A stretch of DNA of 64,000 nt from CAVVIH01 sp963748295. GTDB lineage: Bacteria > Acidobacteriota > Vicinamibacteria > Vicinamibacterales > 2-12-FULL-66-21. This document shows positions 27,801 to 37,033 of the stretch, one piece after another. Each line of letters starts with the position of its first letter. Position 1 is the first letter of the stretch. Position numbers and translations under genes: made by a program. The stretch is taken from NCBI GenBank assembly GCA_963748295.1, contig CAVVIH010000005.1, positions 558,001 to 622,000 on the forward strand, written 5' to 3'. The notes under the pieces were generated by a model. The model saw only the letters and a list, made by a program, of their open reading frames with translations, did no database searches and was not told where the DNA came from.

Positions 27801-29234
27801 TCAAAACTGAAAGTAAATGAAGTCCAGCGACGTTCGGCTGCGGAAGATGAGGATCGCGGCAAACGCGATGCCGCACGCGAGGCCCTGGACGATCACGCCG
27901 GGCCAGGCGCCGCCGAGCGATTCCGCGCGTTCGCTGGTCATCGGTACCCGGCGCGCGGCCTCGACGGCGAGGCTCTGCACCCACAGCGGCAGCGAATAGA
28001 TCAGCGCCATCGCGAAGAGATAGAGTCCGGCCTGCCGATCGAGCTCGGGGGACGCGAACGGCGAGAGCGTCAGGTCGCGAACGATGGCTGAGAGCTCCGT
28101 CTCACGGAACAGCAGCCATCCGATGTTGGTGAGCACGAACATCCCGAGGATCTGAGGAACCAGCAGCCACGATCGGCGCGGACGCGCGGCGGGACGCAGG
28201 ATCGCGTGCGCTCTCGTCGCGACGAGCAACAGCCCGTGGTACAGACCCCACAGCACGTAATTCCAGCTCGCGCCGTGCCACAGCCCCGACAGCAGGAACG
28301 TCACGATCACGTTCCTCGCCCATAGCCAGCCGTCCGTCCGGGAACCGCCAAGCGGGATGTAGACGTAGTCGCGGAACCACGACGACAGCGAGATGTTCCA
28401 GCGGCGCCAGAAATCAGCGGGGTTGCGCGCGAGATACGGGTGATCGAAGTTCTCGGTCAGCTCGAAGCCGAGCCATCGCGACGTGCCGCGGGCGATGTCG
28501 GTGTAGGCGGAGAAGTCGGCGTAGATCTGGATTGCAAACGCGAACACGCCGGCCCACAGCAGATAGAACGTCGGGTCGGCGAGCGCGAAGACCTTGTTGG
28601 CGATGATGCCGACGTTGTCGGCAATCACCAGCTTCTTGAAGAAGCCCCAGCAGATCAGGACGAATCCCGTCCGTGCTCTACTCGGCGAGAAACGCCTCAC
28701 AGCCTCGACCTGCGGCAGCAGGAACGACGCGCGCTGGATCGGACCGGCGACGAGATGCGGAAAGAACGAGATGAACACGGCGACGTCGAGCAGGTTGCGC
28801 CGGGCCCGCAGCTCGCCGCGATACACGTCGATGGTGTAGCTCATCGCCTGGAACGTGTAGAAGGAGATGCCGACCGGCAGCAGTATCCGGAGCGTGGGCG
28901 CGCTGACCTCGAGGCCGGCGGCCGAGAGCACGGCGTGCACGTTCTCGACGAAGAAGTTGAAGTACTTGAAGAAGCCGAGCATCCCGAAGTTCGAGATGAC
29001 GCTCATCCACAGGAATCGCTTGCGCCGCTCGGGGCGCGCCTCCATGCCGCGCGCCGCGACGTAATCGATCACCGTGGAGGAGGCGATCAGGATCAGGAAC
29101 CAGGGGTGGACGTAGCCGTAGAAGAAGTAGCTGCCGGCCAGCAGCAGCACGTTCTGCGCCCGCCGGGGAAGCACCCAGTAGACGGCGACGAACGCGATGA
29201 AAAAGGCGATGAAGTCGAGGCTGTGAAAGATCAC
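27801..29234 (-). CDS. MBOAT-family membrane O-acyltransferase (AlgI-like)
   Basis: 477 aa with about 11 membrane helices. Signatures include LPVGISFYTFQAMSYTIDVY, FFPHLVAGPIQRAS, FFKKLVIADNVG, FWRRWNISLSSWFRDYVYIP and the catalytic-His block LLSGLWHGASWNYVLWG. These match AlgI-type enzymes, which carry an acyl group across the inner membrane for O-acetylation of an exported glycan. Its ATG overlaps the stop of the SGNH-like gene by 4 nt, giving the usual AlgI + AlgJ/X-type pair. It is the last gene of an operon that starts with PAP2. The substrate glycan is unknown. Confidence 0.92.
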   Translation of the reverse strand: MIFHSLDFIAFFIAFVAVYWVLPRRAQNVLLLAGSYFFYGYVHPWFLILIASSTVIDYVAARGMEARPERRKRFLWMSVISNFGMLGFFKYFNFFVENVHAVLSAAGLEVSAPTLRILLPVGISFYTFQAMSYTIDVYRGELRARRNLLDVAVFISFFPHLVAGPIQRASFLLPQVEAVRRFSPSRARTGFVLICWGFFKKLVIADNVGIIANKVFALADPTFYLLWAGVFAFAIQIYADFSAYTDIARGTSRWLGFELTENFDHPYLARNPADFWRRWNISLSSWFRDYVYIPLGGSRTDGWLWARNVIVTFLLSGLWHGASWNYVLWGLYHGLLLVATRAHAILRPAARPRRSWLLVPQILGMFVLTNIGWLLFRETELSAIVRDLTLSPFASPELDRQAGLYLFAMALIYSLPLWVQSLAVEAARRVPMTSERAESLGGAWPGVIVQGLACGIAFAAILIFRSRTSLDFIYFQF

Positions 29235-30289
29235 TGGAACAGATGATTCAGGCGTGCGTGGAGAATCTCGGTGTACCGCCGCCTCGCCTCGCGCCGGATG
29301 TGATCGCCGTCCTCGTACATGTCCAGCGTCATCAGCGGATCGCCGGTGTCGTCGCGGAAGATCGCGCCGCGCGCGGTCACGTAGCGTTGCAGATCATCGA
29401 TGTAGCGCTGCAGCGCCGCTGACTGCTCGGGCGGGCTGTCGCCGGCCGGCCGCCGCTGCACCCTGACGAAACAGATGGTCAGGCCGGCGCGCTCGGCGTC
29501 GCGCAGCATCAGCGGCAGCGGCGATTCGTCCACATACCGCGGAAAGTCGGCCATCCGATCCTCGGCCGCCTGGATATCCGCCGCTTCCATCGGCCGCAGA
29601 TGGTCGAGCCCGAATCGCGCGTTCAAGCCCGCCTGGAACTCCGCGCGCCGCCGGACCGACGGAATCATCAACCGCGCCGGCCAGACGGTCAGCGCCGGTT
29701 CCATCCACGCGCGCGCGCGATCGCCCTGATACACGCGCTCGACCAGGCCGTGCACGTGGTAGTACGGACGATCCATGCGCGCGGCGAGGACGCGGTTGAG
29801 GTCCTCTTCCCGCTCGCCCGCGACGATGTCCAGCGACCAGCGGAACGTCTGATCGAGGCGGAACATCACGTCCGTCAGGTTGGTGTCGCGGAAGAAGATG
29901 AACACGACCCGCGGCTTGATGCCGCTCTCGATCACCCAGTTCTTCAGCGCCAGATACCAGAACGCCGCGCCCGACCCGGGCTGCAGCAGCGGCGCGACCG
30001 GACGGCCGGCCAGCTCGCCGAGACGCCGCTCGTCGATGCGCGTTCCCGCCATCGAATCGCCGATCACCACGTAACCGGGATTGAGCCGCCGCAGATCCGG
30101 CACGCGGTTCGTGTCGAACAGCGCCTGACGCTCGCGCGGCCCCTCGAGCGCCGGCAGGTACGACGCGGGCAGCGGCGCGCCGGTCCGCCCCGCATTGAGC
30201 ACACGAATCCCGAGCGGCACGAGCAGCGTCAGCGCGGCGATGCAGATCACAGCAGCGGCAGCACGCGTCCGGGAACGAGCTCCGATCAC
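29231..30289 (-). CDS. SGNH/AlgJ-like periplasmic partner of the MBOAT acyltransferase
   Basis: 352 aa from a GTG at 30289 overlapping the upstream stop (GTGA). A single N-terminal helix (RAAAAVICIAALTLLVPLGI) anchors it. The SGNH hydrolase elements are present: YVVIGDSMAGTRID (block I Ser) and the C-terminal YEDGDHIRREARRRY with the Asp-x-x-His arrangement. In alginate and peptidoglycan systems such a protein takes acetyl from the MBOAT and moves it to glycan in the periplasm. Its ATGA junction with the MBOAT gene supports that role. The frame runs open far upstream, but that part is antisense-like and unrelated. Confidence 0.82.
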   Translation of the reverse strand: MIGARSRTRAAAAVICIAALTLLVPLGIRVLNAGRTGAPLPASYLPALEGPRERQALFDTNRVPDLRRLNPGYVVIGDSMAGTRIDERRLGELAGRPVAPLLQPGSGAAFWYLALKNWVIESGIKPRVVFIFFRDTNLTDVMFRLDQTFRWSLDIVAGEREEDLNRVLAARMDRPYYHVHGLVERVYQGDRARAWMEPALTVWPARLMIPSVRRRAEFQAGLNARFGLDHLRPMEAADIQAAEDRMADFPRYVDESPLPLMLRDAERAGLTICFVRVQRRPAGDSPPEQSAALQRYIDDLQRYVTARGAIFRDDTGDPLMTLDMYEDGDHIRREARRRYTEILHARLNHLFQ

Positions 30290-31272
30290 CGGCAGCTCTC
30301 CTGGCTGCCCGCGAAGTAATCGATGACCGGCGTCACGCGCGTACGCTCGAGGCGCGTCACGCCGTACCACTCCGATTCGTGCCCCGAATACTGCGCCACC
30401 CAGTAGATCCGATCCTTCACCTGGATGCGGCCGAACGGCAGCATGTAGGCCGCGTTCACGCGATCGCAGTAGGTCAGGCGGGCACCAAGATCCATCCGCT
30501 TCGCGAGCTTGCCGTTCTCGTGATAGATCCAGCCGCTGAAGACGGTCTCGAGCCCGCATCCTTCGTCCTCCGCCCGCGGCGGATAGCTTCGCACCGCTTC
30601 GATGAAGGAGACGACGCTGTTCTCCACGCGGGTGCGATACCAGGACTCGATCCTGACCGGCAGCTTCCGCCGCATCTCCCGCGCGAACGGATGGCGCCAT
30701 CGGGCAGCGGTCGCCACCGTCGAGACCTCCGCGTCCTCGACGCGATCGAAGTGCTCGAGCAGATCCACGGCGAGCGTCGTCCATTCCGAAGACGGCTTGA
30801 CGATCTCGATCGGCTCGAGGCGGATGCCGGCACTGACAGCCAGACCGTCTTTGGGAAAGGGCTCCGCCGGCAGAATCGGCAGCTCGTCCTGAGGGCGATA
30901 GTCCGTCCGCACGCCGAGCCGCATCGCGCAGTGCACGCGGAACTGCGCCGGCGACAGCGCACGAATCTCCCGGCTGGTCCCGTCCATCAGCCATGCCCGC
31001 CACGAGTCCGGCCGCCAGCCACCCCACCATCGTTCCGGTATGGATGCGAGATTGACGGGCAGCTCGACTTCTCTCAGGCCGCCGGGCCACGGCGCGGACC
31101 AGACGGTTCCGCGGAAGGCGGCGAAGGGAAAGAGGATCCCGTCGCGGCGCAACACGGCCAGGACGCCTTTGTCCGCGGGCGGCGGGACATCCTGGGCAGC
31201 ACTGAAGGCTGCGCTACCTGGGACGCTCCGACGCAGATGACCGCGGCGAGCAGCACAGCAGGCCCGTTTCAC
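30286..31272 (-). CDS. Hypothetical protein of the PAP2-MBOAT operon
   Basis: 328 aa from a GTG at 31272 overlapping the PAP2 stop by 4 nt. The first 30 residues in this frame (RACCAARRGHLRRSVPG) do not look like a signal. The adjacent frame over the same bases reads VLLAAVICVGASQVAQ, a good signal peptide, so a one-base indel near 31190-31260 is suspected. The body includes DGILFPFAAFRGTVWSAPWP, WWGGWRPDSWRAWLMDG, SWYRTRVENSVVSFIEAVRS, SGWIYHENGKL and VAQYSGHESEWYGVTRLERT. No family is recognised. Cysteines in EGCGLE and LTYCDR may pair outside the cell. Its place between PAP2 and the acyltransferase pair suggests an envelope role. Confidence 0.7.
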   Translation of the reverse strand: MKRACCAARRGHLRRSVPGSAAFSAAQDVPPPADKGVLAVLRRDGILFPFAAFRGTVWSAPWPGGLREVELPVNLASIPERWWGGWRPDSWRAWLMDGTSREIRALSPAQFRVHCAMRLGVRTDYRPQDELPILPAEPFPKDGLAVSAGIRLEPIEIVKPSSEWTTLAVDLLEHFDRVEDAEVSTVATAARWRHPFAREMRRKLPVRIESWYRTRVENSVVSFIEAVRSYPPRAEDEGCGLETVFSGWIYHENGKLAKRMDLGARLTYCDRVNAAYMLPFGRIQVKDRIYWVAQYSGHESEWYGVTRLERTRVTPVIDYFAGSQESCR

Positions 31273-31982
31273 TTGCCCTGTTCCTGCTTGAGGCCGGCCT
31301 GGCGTTCGATCCGGCGTTCGACGAGCCAGCACATGAGGGCCCAGGACATGCCAATCAGCCAGCCTGCCAGCACGTCGGTCGGATAATGCACGCCGAGATA
31401 GACGCGGGTCGATCCGATCAGCAGCGTCGCCAGCATCGCGATCGTCATGCAATAGATCTTCGTCAGGCGGCCCTTGGAGATGTGCATCAACAGCGCGCCG
31501 AGCGTCAGGTAGACGGCCGCCGACGTCATGGCGTGCCCGCTCGGAAAGCTGGGCGACATGACCTCGTGAAGGTGCGGAACGATCGCCGGACGCGGGCGCG
31601 CGAATACGGCCTTCAGCGCGTTGTTGAGCAGCCACCCGCCGCCGCTCGCGACGAACACGAACAGCGCCGTGCGATACATGCCCTGGAGCAGCAGGAATCC
31701 GACGATGGCAGCGACCGCCAGTCCGATGACGGTCGGGCCGCCGAGCGACGTGATGTCGAGGGCGGCGAAACGAAGCCAGCGCGGCCCGATCGGCACTGAC
31801 GGATCGGCGGGATCGCGCAGCGCGCGCAGCACGCGCTCGTCGAAGGCCTGCGTGTCGCCTTCGACGACCTTGCCGATCAGCTGGAACGTGCCGAGCGCGA
31901 GAATCGCCAGGAGCAGGCCGCCGATCAACAGCGTCAGCTCCGAGCGATCCCGTCGCGCGACGTACTCGAGCAGCTTCTTCAA
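31269..31982 (-). CDS. PAP2-family membrane phosphatase
   Basis: 237 aa with about six membrane helices. The three phosphatase motifs are complete: KAVFARPRP, PSFPSGHAM and STRVYLGVHYPTDVLAG with the catalytic His. Such enzymes remove phosphate from undecaprenyl diphosphate or phosphatidic-acid-type lipids at the membrane. It is the first gene of a four-gene chain joined by 4-nt overlaps to the hypothetical, SGNH-like and MBOAT genes, so it may recycle the lipid carrier of an exported, acylated glycan. The ATG at 31982 lies 3 nt after the stop of the upstream M28 peptidase gene, so it may share that transcript. Confidence 0.92.
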   Translation of the reverse strand: MKKLLEYVARRDRSELTLLIGGLLLAILALGTFQLIGKVVEGDTQAFDERVLRALRDPADPSVPIGPRWLRFAALDITSLGGPTVIGLAVAAIVGFLLLQGMYRTALFVFVASGGGWLLNNALKAVFARPRPAIVPHLHEVMSPSFPSGHAMTSAAVYLTLGALLMHISKGRLTKIYCMTIAMLATLLIGSTRVYLGVHYPTDVLAGWLIGMSWALMCWLVERRIERQAGLKQEQGK

Positions 31983-31985
31983 CGT

Positions 31986-33725
31986 CTATTTCTGCTCGGT
32001 GGAAATCTTCCCTTTCAGCGTCTTGCCGGCGCGCGGCCCCTTGTTGTCGCGGACGGGCGCGTGATCGAGGTTGGCGACGCGGCGGCCGGTTTCGTAAGCC
32101 AGCTGCGTAATCCGCGCCAGCTTGTCGAACAGGATCTTGTCCACCGTGTCGCTCGGCTGGTGATAGTCCGGATGGGTGCCGGTGAAGAAGAAGACGATCG
32201 GAATGCCCTTCGCGGCGTAGCTGTAGTGATCGCTCCGGGTGTAGAACGACTGCGGGTCTGCCGGATCGTTCATCTCGTAATCCAGCGTCAGCGGCTTCGG
32301 CAGCGACGCGTTCGCGTCTTCGTTGATGTTGTGCAGCTCGGTGCTGATCCGATCGGAACCGACGACGTACACGGTGTTCGACTGCTTCGGGTCGTCGTCC
32401 CGGTTGCGTCCGATCATGTCGATATTCACCAGCGCGACCATGCTCTCGAGCGGCACGACCGGATAGTCGGCGTTGTAGCGCGAGCCCAGCAGGCCGCTCT
32501 CCTCGCCCGCGTGCCAGACGAAGAGGATCGACCGCTTCGGCCGCGGCCCGAGCGCGAACGCCCGCGCGAGCGCCAGCAGCGCCACCGTCCCCGACCCGTC
32601 ATCGTCCGCACCGTTGTTGATGCGGTCGTTGCCTTGCCGCGGCGCCGCCTCGCGATATCCCGTGTGATCGTAGTGCGCGCCGTAGAGCACGTAGGTGTTC
32701 TTCAGCGCCGGATCCGTGCCCTCGACGATGCCGACGACGTTGCGGGTGAGGCGGGTGCGGACGGGCACATACTCGGCGTCGACGTTGAACGTCAGCTTGA
32801 CGCCCTTCAGCGAAAACGGCGGAAGCGGCTCCTGGTTCGCGGCCTTCTGTTTCAGCTCCGCATAGGTCGTTCCGGACCCTGTGAAGAGGAAGTCGAAGAA
32901 CTCGTCCTGCGCGGTGACGGCCGGCGGAACCTTGAGGTCCGTCCGCTGCACGGTCGTGAAGTCCCCATCGTCCACGACGCCGCCGCGGCCGCCGCCCTGA
33001 CCGCGGCCGCCGCCCTGCGCGGCTGCGTCGGCGGAAGTGGTGATGGCGGGCGCGGCAGTGCCTGGCGAGGCGGCAGCTGGAGCGGCTGGCGGCTGACCGC
33101 CACGATTGCCGCGGCCTGTGCCGACAGGACCGATCGTGGCGATCGCGCCACGGTCGGTGGCGAGCCGTGCGCGCCCTCCGAGCAGGCGGCCGGTCGGCAC
33201 CGTGATCGACTTCGGCACGGCGGAGCCCAGCCACACAACGACGCCGCCCTTGGCGTCGAAGCCCGCGTAGTCGTCATGGCCGGCGTCAGGAATGCTGAGA
33301 CCGTAGCCCGCGAACCGCACCTGATCCGCCACGATCGTCTGATTGCCCCCCATGTTGCGCGGGAACGTGATGCCTTCCCCGTCCTTGAACGTCTTCGACT
33401 GGCCGTTGACCTCGACCGTCACCGACGATCGGCTGGTCGTCCGGATGCCCAGGACCTTGACGGTCTGAAGGTACGTCCCGTTGTCCCCGGCCGGCTTCAC
33501 GCCCCACTGCGTCAGGCGCTCGGAGATGTAGCCCGCTGCCAGGCCGAGCCCCTCGGTGTAGGTCGCGCGGCCCTGCAGCTCGTCCGAAGAGATGTAGGTG
33601 AGCCACTCTTTGAGTGAGTCCTCCTGAATCGACGAAATGCCGCCCTTCGAAGGGGGCTGCGCACCCAGCCCCGCGGCGAGAACACAAACGAGAGCTGTGG
33701 ACAGAATCAGACGGCGGGAACGCAT
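31986..33725 (-). CDS. Secreted M28 family metallopeptidase
   Basis: 579 aa, ATG at 33725 with GGAGGAAGG upstream. The signal ends near GLGAQ. A PA-like insert (residues about 110-200) has a Gly/Ala/Pro-rich loop (AAQGGGRGQGGGRGG). Zinc ligands: GAHYDH and NGADDDGSG, AGEESGLLGS, NIDMIGR, YHQPSD. This is a co-catalytic two-zinc aminopeptidase of the M28 group acting on external peptides. Its stop is 3 nt before the ATG of PAP2, so it may lead that operon. It is the second of three M28 enzymes in the window. Confidence 0.92.
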   Translation of the reverse strand: MRSRRLILSTALVCVLAAGLGAQPPSKGGISSIQEDSLKEWLTYISSDELQGRATYTEGLGLAAGYISERLTQWGVKPAGDNGTYLQTVKVLGIRTTSRSSVTVEVNGQSKTFKDGEGITFPRNMGGNQTIVADQVRFAGYGLSIPDAGHDDYAGFDAKGGVVVWLGSAVPKSITVPTGRLLGGRARLATDRGAIATIGPVGTGRGNRGGQPPAAPAAASPGTAAPAITTSADAAAQGGGRGQGGGRGGVVDDGDFTTVQRTDLKVPPAVTAQDEFFDFLFTGSGTTYAELKQKAANQEPLPPFSLKGVKLTFNVDAEYVPVRTRLTRNVVGIVEGTDPALKNTYVLYGAHYDHTGYREAAPRQGNDRINNGADDDGSGTVALLALARAFALGPRPKRSILFVWHAGEESGLLGSRYNADYPVVPLESMVALVNIDMIGRNRDDDPKQSNTVYVVGSDRISTELHNINEDANASLPKPLTLDYEMNDPADPQSFYTRSDHYSYAAKGIPIVFFFTGTHPDYHQPSDTVDKILFDKLARITQLAYETGRRVANLDHAPVRDNKGPRAGKTLKGKISTEQK

Positions 33726-33748
33726 GAAAGCCCTTCCTCCAGAAAGAA

Positions 33749-35359
33749 CTATTTCGCCGGTGCTTTCTTCAGGAGCAGATCCTGAAAATCAAAACTGAAA
33801 TCCGTAGCGGGGGAAACCGCCTGCATTTTAGCCTGAGCGATGCTGCCGTCGGGGTTCAAGGCGAACGTGACGAACGCGTCCGCCCGCAGCTCGCGGTCGC
33901 GCCAGCGCACGACGAAGGTGTCGTGCTGCCAGTGCTCGAGGTCGCCGACGAGGGACGGTGTGCGGCTGAAGCGCATCACGAGCCCGGGTCCGTTCGCCTC
34001 GATCGCGATGTCGCCGTACCATGCATCCTGATACGTGCCGACATACTTCGACAGCGCGAGCGATGGCTTCGAGGCGGTGTCGCGCGCCTGCGCCGCCTTG
34101 CGCTCCGCCTCGTCGAACGAGGCCTGTTGACGGTCGCTGAGCTTCTTGAACACCGCGAGCCAGTCGGATCCAGTCGCGCCCAGGTAATGATCCGCGACGT
34201 AGTAGACGATCGATTCGAAGGCCTCGCCTGATTCCTGATTCGTGAGCACCGTCACGCCGAAGTTCAATTCGGGCACCATGAACACTTTGGAGACGTAGCC
34301 GGGCAACCCACCGGTGTGCGAGAGCACCTTCTTGCCGCGGTAGTCTGAGACGCCGAGCCCGAGCGCATACCCGCGGAAGTTGGATCTGAGCGCCGCGAGG
34401 TCTGGAGGTGGATCGCGAAACGGCATCGGCGTCACGAGCGTCGTGAGCTGCCGGTAGGTGTCGTCGCTGAACAGGCGCGAGCCATCGGCGAGGCGGCCGC
34501 CCGCGAGCAGCGTCATCATCCACTTCGCCATGTCCTCGGCGTTCGAATTGACGCCGCCTGCCGGGTTCGTGTTGTCGCTGTCGAACGGTTTGATGACGCG
34601 GACCTTGCCATCCACACGCGCGTGCGTTGCCGCGACGTTGCCGGCCGCCAGCGCATCGGAGTGCTTGACGTTGCTTCCAGCCATGCCGGCCTTGCCGAGG
34701 ATCCGCGACCCGACGAACTCCTCCCAGCTCTTCCCGCTCACCGTCTCGATGACTTCACCGGCAATCAGGTAAAGCACGTTGTCGTAGGCGTAGGCGCTGC
34801 GAAAGCTGGTGGAAAGCGGCAGGAATCTCAGGCGGCGCGCAATCTCCTTTCGATCGTATGTCGAAGGCGGCCACCACAGCAGATCGCCCGCGCCCAGGCC
34901 GAGCCCGCTTCTATGCACCAGCAGGTCGCGCACGCTGATCTCGCGCGTCACGTAGGGATCGGACAGCTGGAACCACGGCAGGTAATTGACGACCGGCGCG
35001 TCCCACTCGATCTTCCCTTCCTCGACGAGCAGACCCAGCGCGGTCGCGGTCATCACCTTCGTGTTGGAGGCGATCCCGAAAAGCGTTCGGCCATCGACCG
35101 CTTCGCTGCCGCCAAGCTTGCGAACGCCATAGCCCTTCGCCAGGACGACCTTCCCGTCCTTGACGACGGAGACCGAGACTCCGGGAACGTCGAACGAGGT
35201 GAGCACCCGCGCGACGTAGGCGTCGATGTCGGGCGGCCCTTCGACTCGCTGCGCTCGCTCAGGGCGAGCGCCAGCGGACTGCGCGGAGGGAATCGCGGCG
35301 GCCACGCCGATTACGAACGCGGCTACCGCCAGACGGCATTGAAATCTGTGCCTGAACAT
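33749..35359 (-). CDS. Beta-lactamase-fold serine hydrolase (S12 family) with DUF3471-like C-terminus
   Basis: 536 aa from the ATG at 35359; an upstream in-frame ATG at 35431 would precede the promoter-like box. Signal: CRLAVAAFVIGVAAAIPSAQ. Class C/S12 motifs: SNTK (in GIASNTKVMTATALG) with nucleophile Ser and Lys, Tyr-x-Asn in YAYDNVLYL, and HTG in LSHTGGLPGYVS. The last 110 residues (YVGTYQDAWYGDIAIEANG) match the C-terminal domain common in such esterases and D-aminopeptidases. It is exported, so it likely acts on D-amino-acid peptides or esters in the periplasm. A TATACT box lies 7 nt before the ATG and there is no SD, suggesting leaderless transcription. Confidence 0.88.
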   Translation of the reverse strand: MFRHRFQCRLAVAAFVIGVAAAIPSAQSAGARPERAQRVEGPPDIDAYVARVLTSFDVPGVSVSVVKDGKVVLAKGYGVRKLGGSEAVDGRTLFGIASNTKVMTATALGLLVEEGKIEWDAPVVNYLPWFQLSDPYVTREISVRDLLVHRSGLGLGAGDLLWWPPSTYDRKEIARRLRFLPLSTSFRSAYAYDNVLYLIAGEVIETVSGKSWEEFVGSRILGKAGMAGSNVKHSDALAAGNVAATHARVDGKVRVIKPFDSDNTNPAGGVNSNAEDMAKWMMTLLAGGRLADGSRLFSDDTYRQLTTLVTPMPFRDPPPDLAALRSNFRGYALGLGVSDYRGKKVLSHTGGLPGYVSKVFMVPELNFGVTVLTNQESGEAFESIVYYVADHYLGATGSDWLAVFKKLSDRQQASFDEAERKAAQARDTASKPSLALSKYVGTYQDAWYGDIAIEANGPGLVMRFSRTPSLVGDLEHWQHDTFVVRWRDRELRADAFVTFALNPDGSIAQAKMQAVSPATDFSFDFQDLLLKKAPAK

Positions 35360-35366
35360 TCGGGAA

Positions 35367-35372
35367 AGTATA
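35367..35372 (-). promoter_or_regulatory. TATACT -10-like box 7 nt before the S12 hydrolase ATG
   Basis: On the minus strand TATACT is followed by TTCCCGA and then ATG. Initiation would fall on the start codon, a leaderless arrangement. No -35 resembling TTGACA is seen. Confidence 0.4.
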
Positions 35373-35374
35373 GC

Positions 35375-35416
35375 TCGGCGCTCGGCCTGTGGCGCTGGGC
35401 GCTCGAAACTCGACAC
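35375..35416. repeat. Degenerate 7-bp-period TGGGCGC array
   Basis: Six consecutive 7-mers, TCGGCGC TCGGCCT GTGGCGC TGGGCGC TCGAAAC TCGACAC, in the divergent promoter region of the S12 gene and the lipid operon. It is related to the GCGCCCA/GCGCCGA array at 39325. Confidence 0.45.
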
Positions 35417-35507
35417 TTCACTGTTTCTCACCCTTCTTTCAGCGCTTAGGTCACGACATCGGGGACGCCCGCGCCCTATCGTGGATTCATCGATTCACGG
35501 AGGCCGC

Positions 35508-36461
35508 ATGCCCTCGAATGTGCCGAACCCGTCAGCGCTCGTTCATTTACGCCCGACGAATGCGCGAGGAGCGCTCGCCGCCGCACTGGTCACGGCATCG
35601 ACTTGTGTCGGGATCGCGCTGTCATCGAGTGAGTGGGTTCCGGCGTGGCTGATGGGCCAGGTGGTGCTCGGCGCGGCGTTCGTGCAGTGGTTCATCATCC
35701 TGCACGAGTGCGGACACGAAACGCTCTTCGTGGGCCGCCGCATGAACGCGGTGGTCGGCGAGATCGCCGGCGTGATGTCGCTGATCCCGTTTCGCACGTG
35801 GCGGCGCGTGCACGGGCGCCACCACAAGTGGACCGGCTGGCAGGACCTGGATCCCACGACCGAGCCGCTCGTCCCGCGGACGCGAGGCCGTGCCGAGCGA
35901 CTGCTCGTCAACGTGTGCTGGCGCCTGTGGATTCCGCTCTTTTCGATCGCCTACCGCCTGCAGAACTTCTGGCACCTGCGCCGGCTGGATTCGATATTCC
36001 CGCGCGCGCACGACCGCGCGCAGATTCGCGCCGGCAGCATCGCCTTGCTGGGCGTCTACACCGCAATCGTCATCGGGCTCGGCCCATTCGAGACGCTGCG
36101 GCTCTTCGGTCTGGGGTTGGTGCTCAGCCTCGTCGCCCAGGATCTGCTGCTCCTCAGCCAGCACACGCACATGCCGCAGGGAGTCAGCCACGGTGAGACG
36201 GTGCGGCCCTACCCGTCGATCGAACAGGCGCCTTTCACGCGCTCGCTGAAGATGCCGCGCGTCCTCGCGGCCTTGATGCTGAACTTCGACGCGCACGAGC
36301 TGCACCACATGTATCCGTTCGTGCCGGGCTATCTGCTGCATCGCGTTCCCTACGATCCGCCAAATGCAATCGGGTTGTGGCAGTGGATCGCCGGCGCGAA
36401 GCGTCAGAAGGCGGAAGTGCTCCTGTTCGAGAACCGCCTCGGGACAGGGCTCGATCTATGA
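35508..36461 (+). CDS. Membrane fatty acid desaturase/hydroxylase; first gene of the lipid operon
   Basis: 317 aa; the ATG at 35508 is fixed by ACGGAGG 4 nt upstream. Di-iron His boxes are complete: HECGHE (HxxxH), HGRHHKW (HxxHH) and HELHHMYP, with an extra SQHTHMPQG. About four membrane helices lie between them. It belongs to the desaturase/beta-carotene hydroxylase superfamily, which inserts double bonds, hydroxyls or keto groups in lipids at the membrane. Its stop overlaps the CarS-like ATG by 4 nt, opening a run of eight linked genes through 47055. In this context it likely modifies the acyl or isoprenoid chain of the operon's product. Confidence 0.88.
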   Translation: MPSNVPNPSALVHLRPTNARGALAAALVTASTCVGIALSSSEWVPAWLMGQVVLGAAFVQWFIILHECGHETLFVGRRMNAVVGEIAGVMSLIPFRTWRRVHGRHHKWTGWQDLDPTTEPLVPRTRGRAERLLVNVCWRLWIPLFSIAYRLQNFWHLRRLDSIFPRAHDRAQIRAGSIALLGVYTAIVIGLGPFETLRLFGLGLVLSLVAQDLLLLSQHTHMPQGVSHGETVRPYPSIEQAPFTRSLKMPRVLAALMLNFDAHELHHMYPFVPGYLLHRVPYDPPNAIGLWQWIAGAKRQKAEVLLFENRLGTGLDL

Positions 36462-37033
36462 GCGCGAATCCTTACGCGGCTGCGGCGTTTCTGATCGCGG
36501 CCTTCGTAATCGCGGGCGCCGCGCAGACGGCGTGGTTCGGTTCGTCAAGGTCGCGCGCGTTCGCCGTGCCGCTCGATGGGGGACTCACGTTCAGAGGCCG
36601 GCGCGTGCTGGGCGATCACAAGACGCTGCGCGGCTTCGTCGTGATGGTGCCGGCGGCGGCATGCGCGTTCGCCGTCCTGGCCGTGGCCGCCGGCGATGCG
36701 AGGGCGCGCCTGCTGTGGGCTCTCTCGCCCGCCGAGTATGCGGCGCTCGGTGCGTGGGCGGCGCTGGGGTTCATGGCGGGCGAGCTGCCGAACTCGTTCG
36801 TCAAGCGTCAGCTCGACATTGCCCCTGGCAGCATCGCTTCGTCCGGTCCCACGGCGCTGTTGCAGTTCGTCGCCGATCGAGTGGATTCGGGGATCGGAAT
36901 GCTCGCCGCGATCAGCGTGGCAGTACCGACACCGGCTCTCACGTGGGCGATCGTCCTGCTGGCCGGCGCGCCTCTGCACTGGGGGTTCAGCGTGGTCATG
37001 TATCTGCTCGGCACGAAGGAAAGACCGGCATGA
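36458..37033 (+). CDS. CarS-like CDP-archaeol synthase family protein
   Basis: 191 aa, ATG at 36458 in an ATGA overlap with the desaturase. Membrane helices flank a cytoplasmic loop with GGLTFRGRRVLGDHKTLRGF, the signature loop of the CarS (DUF46) family, which transfers CMP from CTP to a phosphorylated lipid. A later block, GELPNSFVKRQLDIAPG, followed by FVADRVDSGIG, matches the family's second and third conserved segments. Archaeal CarS activates digeranylgeranylglyceryl phosphate. Bacterial members are poorly known. Here it probably makes a CDP-activated lipid for the CDP-alcohol transferase at the operon's end. Confidence 0.82.
   Translation: MSANPYAAAAFLIAAFVIAGAAQTAWFGSSRSRAFAVPLDGGLTFRGRRVLGDHKTLRGFVVMVPAAACAFAVLAVAAGDARARLLWALSPAEYAALGAWAALGFMAGELPNSFVKRQLDIAPGSIASSGPTALLQFVADRVDSGIGMLAAISVAVPTPALTWAIVLLAGAPLHWGFSVVMYLLGTKERPA

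Noticed and set aside
29231..31090. One long minus-strand protein covering the SGNH-like gene and upstream
   Set aside because: The upstream half is out of frame with the real 30286-31272 gene. The GTGA overlap at 30289 gives the natural start.
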